This document shows, piece by piece, positions 49,226 to 58,698 of a DNA stretch of 64,000 bases. The notes beneath the pieces were generated by a model. That model did not search any database, was not told where the DNA came from, and was given only the letters and a program-made list of their open reading frames with translations. The position numbers and the translations under genes are program-made. The stretch is from SHVO01 sp041906145 (GTDB taxonomy: Bacteria; Pseudomonadota; Alphaproteobacteria; Rhodospirillales; Rhodospirillaceae), in the NCBI GenBank assembly GCA_041906145.1, contig JAYRJU010000001.1, forward strand, positions 558,001 to 622,000, given 5' to 3'. How positions within the stretch are numbered: position 1 is the first letter of the stretch; each line of letters opens with the position of its first letter.

Positions 49226-51202
49226 TTAAAAATCCACCGACAATGAGGCCGAGTAACGGCGGCGGGCCTGGGCATGGAACCAGCCCCCGGCCGGTGCATG
49301 GACATGCCAATTGTAATCGTTGGTCACGTTCTCGACGCGCACACGCAAGCTGGCGGGCGACTCACCGACTTCAAACCGATAGCGGCCGCCGAGGTTCAAT
49401 GTCGTCTCGCCCGGTACCTTGAAGGTGTTGCGGCGGTCGGCGAAATAGTCGCCGCGGTTGGTCACTTCGGCTTCCACCGACAGGCCGTTCCATGACTTGG
49501 GTCCGTACTGCGCATTGAGGCTGAGCACGCGCGACCAGACGCCAGGCGTGACCTTTCCAATGAGACCACTGTCCACGGTAAGGCCAGACACACGCGATTG
49601 AATCAGAACCGCGCCGGCGACAACAGTGAGATCGGTAAGCGGCGTCCCCGTGACCGAGGCCTCGATACCCTTATTGCGAATACGCCCGACGGCCCGGAAC
49701 AAGTTGGCGGCGTCGCGATCAAGGAACGGTTTGCTGACATCGAACACACCAGCCACAGCGCGGAGCGCCGGGCTGAACTCGTAACGGATGCCGGCATCAG
49801 CCTGACGGGTGATATTGGCGGACAGGGCTTCGCCGCGATTGGTCGCGTTGTCGGGCGCCACCGCGGAGTTCTCGAGGCCGCGCGTATAGCCCCCGTAGAC
49901 GACCAAGGATTTGACGGGCGAAATCGCCGCTGTTGCATTGTAGAGCCACGGGCTGCTGGTGGATTTGGTCAGCACCGCGCCGCCGGTCGCGGGCATCAGC
50001 TCGCGGGTGTAGTGGGTCTTCTGGATGCCGGCGCTGAATTCGCCGACGCCCAGCCAGTTGACGCCATAAGAAATGCCCACCGTACCCTGCTTGACGATAT
50101 CTTTGCGCTGCGGCCCGAATACGAACGCCGGCTCCGGCATCGGTTTATAGACCGCAATGAAACCCGGGCCGAGATCGGCGCTGGCGCCGCCGCCGAAAAC
50201 GCGCCGCGCATCGCGGGCGCGGACCGCGATATGAAAGGTGTGCGCGCGGTCGCCCTCAATCAAGCGGCGCGAGAGGCGCACTTCACCCGAGTATGAGCCG
50301 GCATACGTCGGCGGATCGGCGAGCGCGTCGATGTTCGCCGTGCCGTCGGGCGCCGTCAGGCGATAAGCGATCACATGGTTTTCCGGCACGCTGGCGCGCG
50401 AGCGGAATACACCTGCACGCAAGGTCCAGTCCGACGAGGGCGTGACCGTTGAAATGACCCCGAAGTTTGTGTCGCGTGCCGCCGTATCGGCCCATTCCTG
50501 ACTGAAATAGGCGCTGCGGTCAAAACGCGGTGGCAGCGCGCCGTTGGTGTAGATCACAGGACGAGCTTCCTGATCGCTCATTTGCGAGCGGCTGAAGAAG
50601 CTGGAAACGGTCATGATATCGCTGGGCTGCCAATGCAGGAGCGCGCCGCCGGTCCAGGTGATTGAATCGGCGACCCACTCGCGCGGCGCATCGTGACTGA
50701 TGCTCGCGCCCGCGACCAAGCCGAGTTTGGAATCGATCAGCGGGACTTGGCTGACAAGATCGAGGGACAAGTAGTCGTAAGGCCCGGCGCTGAGCACCGC
50801 GCTGTGGACGACCTTGTCGCCCGGCAGGCGCAAGCGATAGTCGGCGATGCCGGTGGGCGCGGGGAACGGATAGGCCTGCGCGGTGACACCGACGCGCACC
50901 GTCGAACCGCGAATGATCTGGCTGCCGAGGCCGGCCTTCTGATCGAAATAGAGACCTTCGATGCGCACATTGCCGGCGTCCACCGGGCTGAATCCACGCG
51001 CCATGCCGACACCGTAAAGGCCGACGCTTTCGTTGCCGACCGAAGTGCCGAACGCATCCTCGGCGGCGGCGAGCGCATTGTCGTTGGCGCGCTGCGCCGC
51101 GGCGTCGCGCCCGGACGAAACAACCGCAAGGACAAGGATTGAAAGTAGATATCTGGAAGACGCGCGCTTGATGCACGCGCCGCCGGCGCCCCAAGAAAAC
51201 AT
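49226..51202 (-). CDS. TonB-dependent outer-membrane receptor (paralogue 1)
   Basis: 658 aa from ATG 51202 with GGGAGG just upstream. Signal peptide (RYLLSILVLAVVSSGRDAAA), plug segment AEDAFGTSVGNESVGLYGVG, and C-terminal RRRYSASLSVDF. It shares block after block with its neighbour (ARGFSP, NLRIEGLYFDQ-type, AYPFPAPTGIADYRLRLPGD), so the pair arose by tandem duplication. A perfect 12-bp AT-rich palindrome lies 70-80 bases upstream (51271-51282). Confidence 0.9.
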   Translation of the reverse strand: MFSWGAGGACIKRASSRYLLSILVLAVVSSGRDAAAQRANDNALAAAEDAFGTSVGNESVGLYGVGMARGFSPVDAGNVRIEGLYFDQKAGLGSQIIRGSTVRVGVTAQAYPFPAPTGIADYRLRLPGDKVVHSAVLSAGPYDYLSLDLVSQVPLIDSKLGLVAGASISHDAPREWVADSITWTGGALLHWQPSDIMTVSSFFSRSQMSDQEARPVIYTNGALPPRFDRSAYFSQEWADTAARDTNFGVISTVTPSSDWTLRAGVFRSRASVPENHVIAYRLTAPDGTANIDALADPPTYAGSYSGEVRLSRRLIEGDRAHTFHIAVRARDARRVFGGGASADLGPGFIAVYKPMPEPAFVFGPQRKDIVKQGTVGISYGVNWLGVGEFSAGIQKTHYTRELMPATGGAVLTKSTSSPWLYNATAAISPVKSLVVYGGYTRGLENSAVAPDNATNRGEALSANITRQADAGIRYEFSPALRAVAGVFDVSKPFLDRDAANLFRAVGRIRNKGIEASVTGTPLTDLTVVAGAVLIQSRVSGLTVDSGLIGKVTPGVWSRVLSLNAQYGPKSWNGLSVEAEVTNRGDYFADRRNTFKVPGETTLNLGGRYRFEVGESPASLRVRVENVTNDYNWHVHAPAGGWFHAQARRRYSASLSVDF

Positions 51203-51270
51203 GGATCCTCCCAAAGTATTGCCGCCATCTTTACTTGGTGGGGACGCGATAATCCAGACTGGTCACGGTT

Positions 51271-51282
51271 GTTAAATTTAAC
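51271..51282. promoter_or_regulatory. AT-rich palindrome upstream of the tandem receptors
   Basis: GTTAAATTTAAC, perfect 12-bp inverted repeat with partial outer pairing (GGTT/AACC). It lies between the receptor start and the MCP gene end. A possible operator, but it does not match a Fur box closely. Confidence 0.3.
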
Positions 51283-51385
51283 GGAACCTTGCTAACCGCA
51301 CTGGTGATACGAGGCGACCCCGGCTTGTGCTGACGGGTGTACCGTCCTCGCAAGCGCCGAGAAGTGACGCCGGAAACCAGCGCAC

Positions 51386-52873
51386 TTAAGCCGCCAAGGC
51401 CAGCGCCGCCTTCTTAAGCTGCTGAGCGGAAGCGTTGGCGCGGTCTGCGGAGCGGGCAATCTGCGAAAGATTGTCCGACACGGTGGCGACGGACGCGGCC
51501 GTCATTTGCATATTCGAGGACATATCGCGCGTCACCGCACTTTGCTCTTCGACCGCCGCCGCGGCGCCGCCGACGTACTCACGTAACGAGTCCATGGACC
51601 GCCCAATCGCGCCGAGGATCCCGGCGACGTTACCGGATACATCCTGCACATTCGCGATTTCGCGCGCGATCTGCTCGGTGGCGCCCTTGGCCTGGCTGGC
51701 GAGATTCTTCACTTCCGTGGCGACGACCGCGAAACCGCGGCCTTGTTCGCCCGCGCGCGCGGCTTCGATGGTGGCGTTCAGCGCAAGCAAGTTGATCTGG
51801 TCGGCGATGCCTTCGATGAGCTCGACAATACCGTTCATCGCCTGGGCGGCCGTGGTCAACGTCGAAGTGGCTTGATTGGCGTTCTTGATAGATTCGGCGG
51901 CGTTGTCGGTCGCAAGACGCGACTTGTTCATGGTTTCGGCGATCTCCTTCACGGAAGCGTCCAACTGTTCGGCGCCCGAAGCGATCGCCTGAACGGTGGT
52001 CGTGGTTTCGCCGGACGCATGCGCCGCCGTCGTCGATTGCTTGCTGGCGTGCGAGATCGCCTGGGCGATTTCATCGAGATTGCGCGTGATGGATTTCTGC
52101 GCCTGTTCGTTGCGCAGACGCGCGGTGACCTGCGCGGTGGTGTCGGTGGCGTATTTGACGACCTTGAACGGTTTGCCATTGAGATCGAAGATCGGATTGT
52201 AGGAGGCCTGGATCCAGATTTCCTTTCCACCCTTGCCGATGCGCTTATATTCCGCGGCCTGATACTGGCCGCGCGCAAGCGCGGCCCAGAACTGGCGATA
52301 CTCGGGGCTTCCGCGGGTTTCAGGTTCGATGAACATGCTGTGATGGCGGCCCTTGATCTCGTCCAGGGCATAACCCACGGCGGCCAGGAAATTCGCATTC
52401 GCGGTGAGAATGGTGCCGTCGATGTTGAATTCGATGACAGCCTGGGATTTGCCGATGGCTTGAATTTGGCCCGCATAATCGGCGGATTGAAGTTTAGCTT
52501 GGGTCACGTCGGAGGCGAACTTCACGACCTTAATGACACGGCCCCGGCTATCGATGATCGGATTGTAGATGGCTTGAATCCAGATTTCCCGGCCGCCCTT
52601 GCCAATGCGTTTGAATTCTCCGGCCTGAAATTTCCCGCTGGAGAGTTCCTGCCAGAAGCGCTGGTAATCGTTCGTGCCCCGCGCTTGCGCGTCCACGAAC
52701 ATGCTGTGGTGACGGCCCTTGATCTCGCCGATCGTGTATCCCAGCGCCTGGAGGAAGTTCTCATTCGCCGAAAGAATGATGCCGCCCGGTTCGAACTCGA
52801 TCACCGCTTGCGACTTGTCCAAGGCCGCGAGCTTCGCTTTCAGCTCCGACACCTGCTTTGAAAAAAACATCAT
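51386..52873 (-). CDS. Soluble methyl-accepting chemotaxis protein with two PAS domains
   Basis: 495-aa chemoreceptor without membrane segments. Two tandem near-identical PAS-PAC units (residues about 10-125 and 130-245) share GRHHSMF and YKRIGKGGKEIWIQASYNPI-type blocks. The C-terminal signalling domain (250-490) has the hairpin tip EGIADQINLLALNATIEAAR and AGEQGRGFAVVATEVKNLAS. It senses an intracellular signal (redox, ligand or light by PAS) and drives CheA. No chemotaxis partners are in the window. Confidence 0.92.
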   Translation of the reverse strand: MMFFSKQVSELKAKLAALDKSQAVIEFEPGGIILSANENFLQALGYTIGEIKGRHHSMFVDAQARGTNDYQRFWQELSSGKFQAGEFKRIGKGGREIWIQAIYNPIIDSRGRVIKVVKFASDVTQAKLQSADYAGQIQAIGKSQAVIEFNIDGTILTANANFLAAVGYALDEIKGRHHSMFIEPETRGSPEYRQFWAALARGQYQAAEYKRIGKGGKEIWIQASYNPIFDLNGKPFKVVKYATDTTAQVTARLRNEQAQKSITRNLDEIAQAISHASKQSTTAAHASGETTTTVQAIASGAEQLDASVKEIAETMNKSRLATDNAAESIKNANQATSTLTTAAQAMNGIVELIEGIADQINLLALNATIEAARAGEQGRGFAVVATEVKNLASQAKGATEQIAREIANVQDVSGNVAGILGAIGRSMDSLREYVGGAAAAVEEQSAVTRDMSSNMQMTAASVATVSDNLSQIARSADRANASAQQLKKAALALAA

Positions 52874-52991
52874 CAGCCCCCGTTGTTTGGGTAAACCATC
52901 TCACGGAGATTTATGTACGCCCGTTGTTACATAGCCGCACGGCGGCGGAAGTATGAATGTAACGGACGGAAGTATTAGATGACTTGAATGG

Positions 52992-53261
52992 TTAACGCCG
53001 CGGCCGGAACTTACGCGCGGCGGCATAGAGAACAGGGCCCGTCACGAGCCACGCAAACAGGTACAGGCCTCCGTGATCGATAGCGCCGATTCCCAGCGCG
53101 CCTAGCGCATAGGCGATCGCCAGCAAGCCGATCAAGGAGCCGCGCTTCTTCTTGCGTTTGCGCGGGCGCTGCGGCGCAACGCGCCCCGGAGGCGCTTCAA
53201 AAGGAATACCACCGTCATCCAACGACGGGATCTCATCGACCTCAGAAATGTCCGGCGCCAT
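52992..53261 (-). CDS. Small membrane protein with basic linker, 89 aa
   Basis: Acidic start (MAPDISEVDEIPSLDDGGIP), a very basic stretch (RPRKRKKKRGS), then two hydrophobic helices (LIGLLAIAYALGALGIGAI; LYLFAWLVTGPVLYAAA). No family recognised. Well-formed codon usage suggests a real gene. Confidence 0.6.
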   Translation of the reverse strand: MAPDISEVDEIPSLDDGGIPFEAPPGRVAPQRPRKRKKKRGSLIGLLAIAYALGALGIGAIDHGGLYLFAWLVTGPVLYAAARKFRPRR

Positions 53262-53376
53262 GAGACTCGATCCAGTGATCCCCCGCTACGGCGGGACACG
53301 CACAATGTACCATGGAGCGCGGCAGACATTGACGGGGATCAAAACGGACCGGGGATATCGGGGTCCCTAAATGAAA

Positions 53377-53405
53377 TGGGCCGCAGCGGAAACCGTTGCG
53401 GCCCA
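53377..53405 (-). terminator. Candidate terminator after the exported methyltransferase gene
   Basis: Nine-base perfect stem (53377-53385 with 53397-53405), extended by further pairing inside, 24 bases after the stop at 53429 in the direction of transcription. The minus strand then reads TTTCATTT. The hairpin may serve both sides. Confidence 0.6.
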
Positions 53406-53428
53406 AACTCATTAACACCTTTTAGGCG

Positions 53429-54247
53429 CTAGGCCTTATTCGCGCTCCACGCCGCGCCGCCCTGGATGCTGCCTTTCATGGCCCCGCCTTCGACACGGCC
53501 CGTGTATTTCTTGCCGCCGGCCGTGAAGGAGATGTTGGCGCCGTCCATCTTGGCTTCGCTGATGGGCTGCGATTTACCGTCCACGGTCAAGGTGCCGTCG
53601 AGTTTCTGGTAAGTCTGCTTCAATGCGAGTTGGCCGTTGCCGAGCTTCCAGTTGCCGTCGACCTTCGCAGGAATGATCCACTTGTAAGCCGTGCACCAGC
53701 TGGTGCAGTCGGCATTGGCCATGATGGTTTCATCCGGCTCCCAATCGCCCATGTTGAACGAGTTGGACACCACGCGCGTACCCGGTTTCATGTCGAGCAG
53801 AGTCGGACGCAGCTTCACATTGAGCTGCGGCAGAAGGAACAAGGTGATGACGGTGGCCTTGGTGAAATCGGAGGCAAAGATATCCGCCTGCGCGAACGAC
53901 GCCTTATCGGTGACCTTCTCCTGCTCGGCGTTGAACTGCGCGAGCTTCACCATGTCCGGGTTATATTCGATGCCATGCGCGCGCACGCCGCGCTTCGCCG
54001 CGGTGATGACGGTGCGGCCATCGCCGGCGCCGAGATCGATGAGATAGTCGTCCTTGGTGACCTTCGCCATGTCGAGCATACGATCGACAAGAGCCTGAGG
54101 CGTGGGGACCCACACCACGTCCTTGCCCGCTTGTCCGGACTGCGGCTTGAACGGCGCTTCGGCGGCGAAAGAGGTTTGACCCACCGCGCTGACGAGCGCG
54201 AAGGCCGATACGGCGCAAACAAGAGTGATGTTACGCAAGTTGATCAT
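53429..54247 (-). CDS. Exported SAM-methyltransferase-like protein
   Basis: 272 aa with an N-terminal signal peptide (LVCAVSAFALVSAVGQTSFA). The middle is a class I methyltransferase fold with motif I LIDLGAGDGRTVITAAKRG and IEYNPDMVKLAQFNAEQ. The C-terminal 90 residues are a beta-rich domain (GKKYTGRVEGGAMKGSIQGG) reminiscent of a lipocalin-like end. A SAM-binding fold in the periplasm is unusual because SAM is cytoplasmic, so the export, the substrate, or both are worth testing. A terminator-like hairpin follows. Confidence 0.75.
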   Translation of the reverse strand: MINLRNITLVCAVSAFALVSAVGQTSFAAEAPFKPQSGQAGKDVVWVPTPQALVDRMLDMAKVTKDDYLIDLGAGDGRTVITAAKRGVRAHGIEYNPDMVKLAQFNAEQEKVTDKASFAQADIFASDFTKATVITLFLLPQLNVKLRPTLLDMKPGTRVVSNSFNMGDWEPDETIMANADCTSWCTAYKWIIPAKVDGNWKLGNGQLALKQTYQKLDGTLTVDGKSQPISEAKMDGANISFTAGGKKYTGRVEGGAMKGSIQGGAAWSANKA

Positions 54248-54431
54248 GGCGGATCTCCCGGCTTTTTTCAGACGTGGGGGCTTAAGAGCGGTAGGGCTGA
54301 GCGCAGCTTTCAGCGTGAATTGCGCGGCGGATCATAGCGCAGCCGCGGGGCCGGCGGCGATATCCCAAATCACCTCAAGGGCATGGCGAATTGTAACAGG
54401 GCCTTCGCCAAGGTCCGTTACATTTAGCTGA

Positions 54432-55649
54432 TCACCCGGCGTCTTTTTGCGTGGAACGATGGCGCGATGAGAGCGGGAAGCGCAACAACACCACTTCGGC
54501 ATCCGTACGCACCTCGCTCGCGGCGACAGCACCCAAGGCGGCCACGAACTGCTTGATGAGCGATAAGCGGCCGCGCGCGTCGTCGCCGCCTTCTTCGCTG
54601 GGTGCGAGTGGCGGCGTGGTTATGGTGAGCATCGCCGCAGGCCGCGTGTCGAGATCCTCGGACCGTAACGTCACGACGATGGGATTTCCGCTCAAAGGCG
54701 CGCGCAAGGCCGGATCAAGCAGGTCTTCGAGAATCGTCCTCACAAAATCGGCACGGCCATCGATGGTGACCCCGTGTTCGATCTCGGTTTTCAAATCACC
54801 ACCGTCGGCACCGAGCTTGACGCGCGCGGCATCCGTGTAGGCGATCACGGCGGCGGAGAGATCGACGACGGCGCGTTGGAGGTCGAGGATCTGTGCGGAG
54901 CCGGGCCCGGCTTCCCTCGCCGCCGTCGCATCCGCTTCGTCGTTCGCCGGGAGCGGCAATAACTGCGGATCGGGACCGGCCGTGATTTCGGCAAAGGTCT
55001 GGGCGAAATCGCCAAGCTGACGCAGACGCCGTGTTTGCGCGAGTGCGAGGATCGCGGCGGCGATCATCAACAACGCGGCCGCGGCGGCGGCAAGGCCCGC
55101 GCTGCGGATGGGCGGCAACGCAAGGAAAGCGGTTCCGGTGCTTACGACATCCCGGCCGGCCACTAAGCGCCAGCAGCCGGACGGGCTGGCAATAGGCGCG
55201 ACGGCCCACAGCGCACCGCTGCGCGCGCGACCATGCAAGCGCGCAGGCGAGCAAGCGGCGGCAAAATCGCCAAGCACACCGCTGGTGACGACACGCCCCG
55301 CTTCATCCTCCGTTTGTGCTGCAGCCTGAACAGGCGCACCGGCGATGAAGAACACGCCCCGCGCACCACCTTCAGCCGGTGTGAAGAAAAGCCGAAGCGT
55401 GCGGTCCGTGGACGCATAGGGCGTCATGACTTCTGTCAGGAGCGCCGCATCGCCAGGCGTTGCGGCCCGGAGAATAGGCGCCAAAGCGTCAGCGATGGTC
55501 GCGGTCACGTAGGAGTGCTCATCGGCCAAGAGGGCGCGGCTACGTTCCTCGCCCGCGCGCGCGATCAAAAACATAAGGAAGGACACGAGCCCCAGGAGAA
55601 CCAGACCCGCGAACACGACAAGACGCACGGAGATCGCCAACCGGCGCAT
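54432..55649 (-). CDS. Membrane sensor protein with degenerate kinase-like C-terminus
   Basis: 405 aa. The N-terminal transmembrane helix (LVVFAGLVLLGLVSFLMFLI) and a second one (AGLAAAAAALLMIAAAILAL) enclose a periplasmic domain of about 170 residues. The C-terminal 190 residues have the layout of a histidine kinase (EDLLDPALRAPLSGNPIVVT) but no recognisable H-box His or G-box, so it is probably not a functional kinase. Start chosen at the ATG 25 bases after the lipoprotein gene; an upstream open frame overlaps that gene. Confidence 0.55.
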   Translation of the reverse strand: MRRLAISVRLVVFAGLVLLGLVSFLMFLIARAGEERSRALLADEHSYVTATIADALAPILRAATPGDAALLTEVMTPYASTDRTLRLFFTPAEGGARGVFFIAGAPVQAAAQTEDEAGRVVTSGVLGDFAAACSPARLHGRARSGALWAVAPIASPSGCWRLVAGRDVVSTGTAFLALPPIRSAGLAAAAAALLMIAAAILALAQTRRLRQLGDFAQTFAEITAGPDPQLLPLPANDEADATAAREAGPGSAQILDLQRAVVDLSAAVIAYTDAARVKLGADGGDLKTEIEHGVTIDGRADFVRTILEDLLDPALRAPLSGNPIVVTLRSEDLDTRPAAMLTITTPPLAPSEEGGDDARGRLSLIKQFVAALGAVAASEVRTDAEVVLLRFPLSSRHRSTQKDAG

Positions 55650-55674
55650 CAAGTTGGGGGAGATCGTGGGATCG

Positions 55675-56199
55675 TTATCGCGCGGCACTGCGCACGCCCC
55701 GCTCACACGTCGCGCGCGGAGCGCCCGTGGCGCTGACGATCTTTTGCGACAACGCTGTGTAGGCGTCCCGGGTGACATCGCGAAAGAAGGTGATCTCCAC
55801 ACGGCAGTCCGCGCCGGCATAGATCCAAGTCTTGCGGCCGCCGCGCTCCTTGCGCCGCTGCGGCTCGCCCATCACGCGCACAACTTCATCCTCGCTGAGA
55901 CCGGAAACCGAGATCACCGGCGCGGGCACGACGCGCCTTGTCTCGCGCGCTGGAGGCTGCGGGACCGGCCGCGGAGACCGTTGGGCAGCCGCTTTCGAAG
56001 GCGGAGGAAGCGAGAGCCTAGCGGACAAGGGCGCCTCGGGGGTGAATTCGTGCGCGTGCGATGCGGCGCTGGCCTCCCCTTCCTCATGTGCCGAAACGAA
56101 CAACGCCCGCATGGAGTCGCCGCTGCAGCCGCATAAGAGGATAACAGCAGCCACGCTTCCCGCGAGCATTCGCCACTTTGGACACAACCGCGCGCTCAT
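55675..56199 (-). CDS. Lipoprotein with BamE/SmpA-like C-terminal region
   Basis: 174 aa. A lipobox (VAAVILLCGC, acylation at Cys near residue 24) makes it an outer- or inner-membrane lipoprotein. A proline/alanine-rich linker leads to SEDEVVRVMGEPQRRKERGG and WIYAGADCRVEITFFRD, a BamE-like motif. The next gene, a membrane sensor, starts 25 bases after it, so it may work with it. Start chosen at the ATG that gives the lipoprotein signal. Confidence 0.65.
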   Translation of the reverse strand: MSARLCPKWRMLAGSVAAVILLCGCSGDSMRALFVSAHEEGEASAASHAHEFTPEAPLSARLSLPPPSKAAAQRSPRPVPQPPARETRRVVPAPVISVSGLSEDEVVRVMGEPQRRKERGGRKTWIYAGADCRVEITFFRDVTRDAYTALSQKIVSATGAPRATCERGVRSAAR

Positions 56200-56319
56200 G
56201 CCGTCTCCCGCATCGTTCACCAGCAAAACGCGCAATGCGACAGAAAAGGTTCAGGCCGAAAAACGGACGGCGCGAGCCGCATCTGCGACCCGCGCCGAAA
56301 GTTGCCGCGTTTAAATGCT

Positions 56320-57039
56320 TTAGAGCGCGCAGTTCTTGTAGTTCGCAGCCATACATTTGCTAGCCGCTTCACGGGCCGACTTCACCTGCTCCGGCTTCAG
56401 AGCGGCCGCGACGCGGTTGCGGCTGGCGGTCGCCGTTTCGGCTTCCTTGCCCGTCGCCTTCGCCACGGCAAGGGTGAAGTAGGTGTAAGCCTTTGTCTTG
56501 TCTTGCGGCACGCCCTTGCCGGCTTCATAGCGGGTCCCCATCGAGGTCATCGCCGGCGTGTAGCCTTGCGCGACGGCCTTCTTGGTCCAGTCGACGGCGT
56601 CCTTCTCGGACTTGGCGACACCCTCGCCGCGTTCATAAAGACCGGCCAGTTCGGCTTGCGCTTCGGCATTCCCGAGATCGCCCGCCTTGCGCAGATACTT
56701 TGCCGCTTCCGCCGGATTTTTATCGACGCCGTCGCGGCCCTGGCCATAGGTGCGGCCAAGCTGCAGCGCGGCTTCGGGACTGCTTTTGTCCGCCGCCATC
56801 TTCCAGAACTTCACGGCTTCCTTGTAGCTCTGGTCGGCGCCGAGGCCTTGAGCATAGAGAAGGCCGACGTTGTACTGGGCTTTCACGTCGCCCTGTTCGG
56901 CGAGCGGCTTCCAGTTCTTCATCGCGGTGTTGAAGTCGCGCTTATTGTAGGCCTTCGCGCCTTCGTCGTAGGACTGCGCCAGCACGGCGTTCGAAAACAG
57001 AGCCGCACCGATGGCCGCGCAATAAAAGAGCTTTCTCAT
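56320..57039 (-). CDS. Exported Sel1-repeat (TPR-like) protein
   Basis: 239 aa with a signal peptide (LFYCAAIGAALFSNAVLAQS). Four to five Sel1-type repeats follow (AQYNVGLLYAQGLGADQSYK, AALQLGRTYGQGRDG, AQAELAGLYERGEGVAKSEK, AMTSMGTRYEAGKGVPQDKT). A conserved Cys pair occurs at the end (SKCMAANYKNCAL). Sel1 proteins are periplasmic scaffolds for signalling or envelope maintenance; partner unknown. Confidence 0.85.
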   Translation of the reverse strand: MRKLFYCAAIGAALFSNAVLAQSYDEGAKAYNKRDFNTAMKNWKPLAEQGDVKAQYNVGLLYAQGLGADQSYKEAVKFWKMAADKSSPEAALQLGRTYGQGRDGVDKNPAEAAKYLRKAGDLGNAEAQAELAGLYERGEGVAKSEKDAVDWTKKAVAQGYTPAMTSMGTRYEAGKGVPQDKTKAYTYFTLAVAKATGKEAETATASRNRVAAALKPEQVKSAREAASKCMAANYKNCAL

Positions 57040-57234
57040 CCACGTTCCTCATTTAACAAGACAACGACAAAGATAATTTGCCCGGCAAATGTGGTCTTTT
57101 AGTGGACCGACAATGGCGAGGCGATGGTAAGCGCCAGCACCTATAGGTTGATGCCGCCGCGCGAGCAAGCGCAGGCCCGTGTCAGTCGCTTTACAAGCGC
57201 GTGAACGAGAGAAAAACTAAAGAGGTGTGAAGGC

Positions 57235-57939
57235 CTAGCGGACTTGCGTTTTATACCAGTCCAAAATCTCGGCGCCTGTCCACATCACCACATCCTTATG
57301 GCCGAGGATATGATCGTAGAGCATCTCCAGATATTTGATCCGGTGCGTCGCACCCGTGAGATAGGAATGCACGGAGATGGCCATCACGCGCGGAATTTTA
57401 GCGCCTTCCTGATAGAGCCGGTCGAACTGGTCGCGCCCGCGCTTGAAGAGTTCGTCCGATGAATGCTGCTGCACGGCATGCACAGCGACATCGTTGATCT
57501 CAAGCGTGTAGGGCACCGACACAATGGACCCGGCGCGGGTCTTCAACATGACGGGCTGATCGTCGAGGCACCAGTCGGCGACATATTCGATGCCGGCTTC
57601 CTGCAAGAGATCCAAGGTTTCGTCGGTCTCGGTCAGACCGGGGCTTTCCCAGCCGCGCGGCGCCTTACCGGTGAAATCCTTGATCGTCTTGATGGTCGCC
57701 TCGATGGCGCCCTTCTCATCATCGACCTTGTGCATGGGTTTTTGCACCCAGCCGTGGCCGACGAAATCCCAACCGGCCGCCATGGCCGCATCGCAGGCTT
57801 CGGGATAGAGCTCGATACAACTGCCATTCACCGCGAAGCTGGCTTAGATCTTACGCGTGCCGAGCGGTAGATGAAGTCGCGGCCGTGTGTGGATGGGCGA
57901 ATAAGGAAGCCGGCCGCGCACGCTCGATCCAATGGTCAT
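57235..57939 (-). pseudogene. Polysaccharide deacetylase-like gene with internal deletion and stop
   Basis: The first 31 codons (MTIGSSVRGRLPYSPIHTRP ... GTRKI) match the N-terminus of PuuE/allantoinase-type polysaccharide deacetylases. A TAA follows, and in the same frame the gene resumes deep in the domain (ASFAVNGSCIELYPEACDAA, later GHGWVQKPMHK, WESPGLTETDETLDLL). Roughly 60-70 residues containing the first metal-binding motif are missing. Open reading from 57831 could make a 198-aa C-terminal piece but not an active enzyme. Confidence 0.75.
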
Positions 57940-57941
57940 GG

Positions 57942-58520
57942 TCACACCTTTTCGCAAAGGAGTTTGAGGGCCGTGCGCGAACAGACACACTCGCGTTCGG
58001 GGGGCGTGATCGCCGGCACGGCATCGATGGTGCCGCCTGGCGCTTCGTCCTGCATATCGGAGGGTGAATCGGTGCCGATGCAAATATGGTCGGCGCCGAC
58101 AAGGTCGATGAGATAGCGCAAAGCCTGCGGCTCGAACACCAGGCTATCGAAGTAGATGCGCTTGAGCAGATCTTTCGGGGACGTTTTGGTTTTGGCGTGG
58201 GTCTCGGCGCGCACCTTATGGCCATGCATGAGGCGGCCGATCTGATAGGGCGTGAAGCCGCCGCCGTGCGCGAGCACGAACTTGAGCTCGGCAGTTCCTC
58301 GAGCACGCCGGAGAACATCAAATTCGCCAGCATGACCGTGGTGTCGAGCGGATTGTCGATGAGGTTGGTGAGGTAATAATTCTCGAGCCCCGCTTTGGAG
58401 CCCACATAGTAGGGATGCGCGAAGATGAGGACTCCAAGTTCCTCGGCGCGGCGCAGAAGTGGGCGGAAACGGTCTTCCGTGAGTTGACCGCCTTCGATGG
58501 AGGTGCCGATCTTGCGTTTC
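57942..58520 (-). pseudogene. Decayed ACMSD-like amidohydrolase with frameshift
   Basis: Metal-dependent amidohydrolase of the ACMSD type, recognisable from IGTSIEGGQLTEDRFRPLLR and GVLIFAHPYYVGSKAGLENY, then FSGVLEELP. Near 58290 a one-base deletion shifts the frame; the new frame continues VLAHGGGFTPYQIGRLMHGH and GADHICIGTDSPSDMQDEAP. The first third of the gene is missing and replaced by a fragment of another gene. It cannot be functional. Confidence 0.75.
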
Positions 58521-58660
58521 GCGATCTCATGGGGCTTGAGCGCACGGAGCGATTCTCCCTTCCAGGAGATATCTCCGCCGCGCACCTGGGGGGACGCAAG
58601 GCCCATGATGGGGCGGGATTCACGCCCTGCCCCCATCTCGCCGCGGGGCGAAAGCATGCC
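58513..58660 (-). pseudogene. Fragment of a LivF-type ABC ATPase fused to the amidohydrolase remnant
   Basis: IMGLASPQVRGGDISWKGES and LRALKPHEIAKRKIG are typical of the branched-chain amino-acid ABC ATPase LivF. They are preceded by a decayed Walker A (GEMGAGRESRPIM in place of GxNGAGKTT). The frame runs straight into the amidohydrolase, so a deletion joined two genes. Confidence 0.65.
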
Positions 58661-58698
58661 ACATCCGATCCCGGTTGGGAGCGAAAAATTCCGGTTTA

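Noticed and set aside
51743..52861. 372-codon plus-strand frame over the MCP gene
   Set aside because: Antisense shadow of the chemoreceptor gene.
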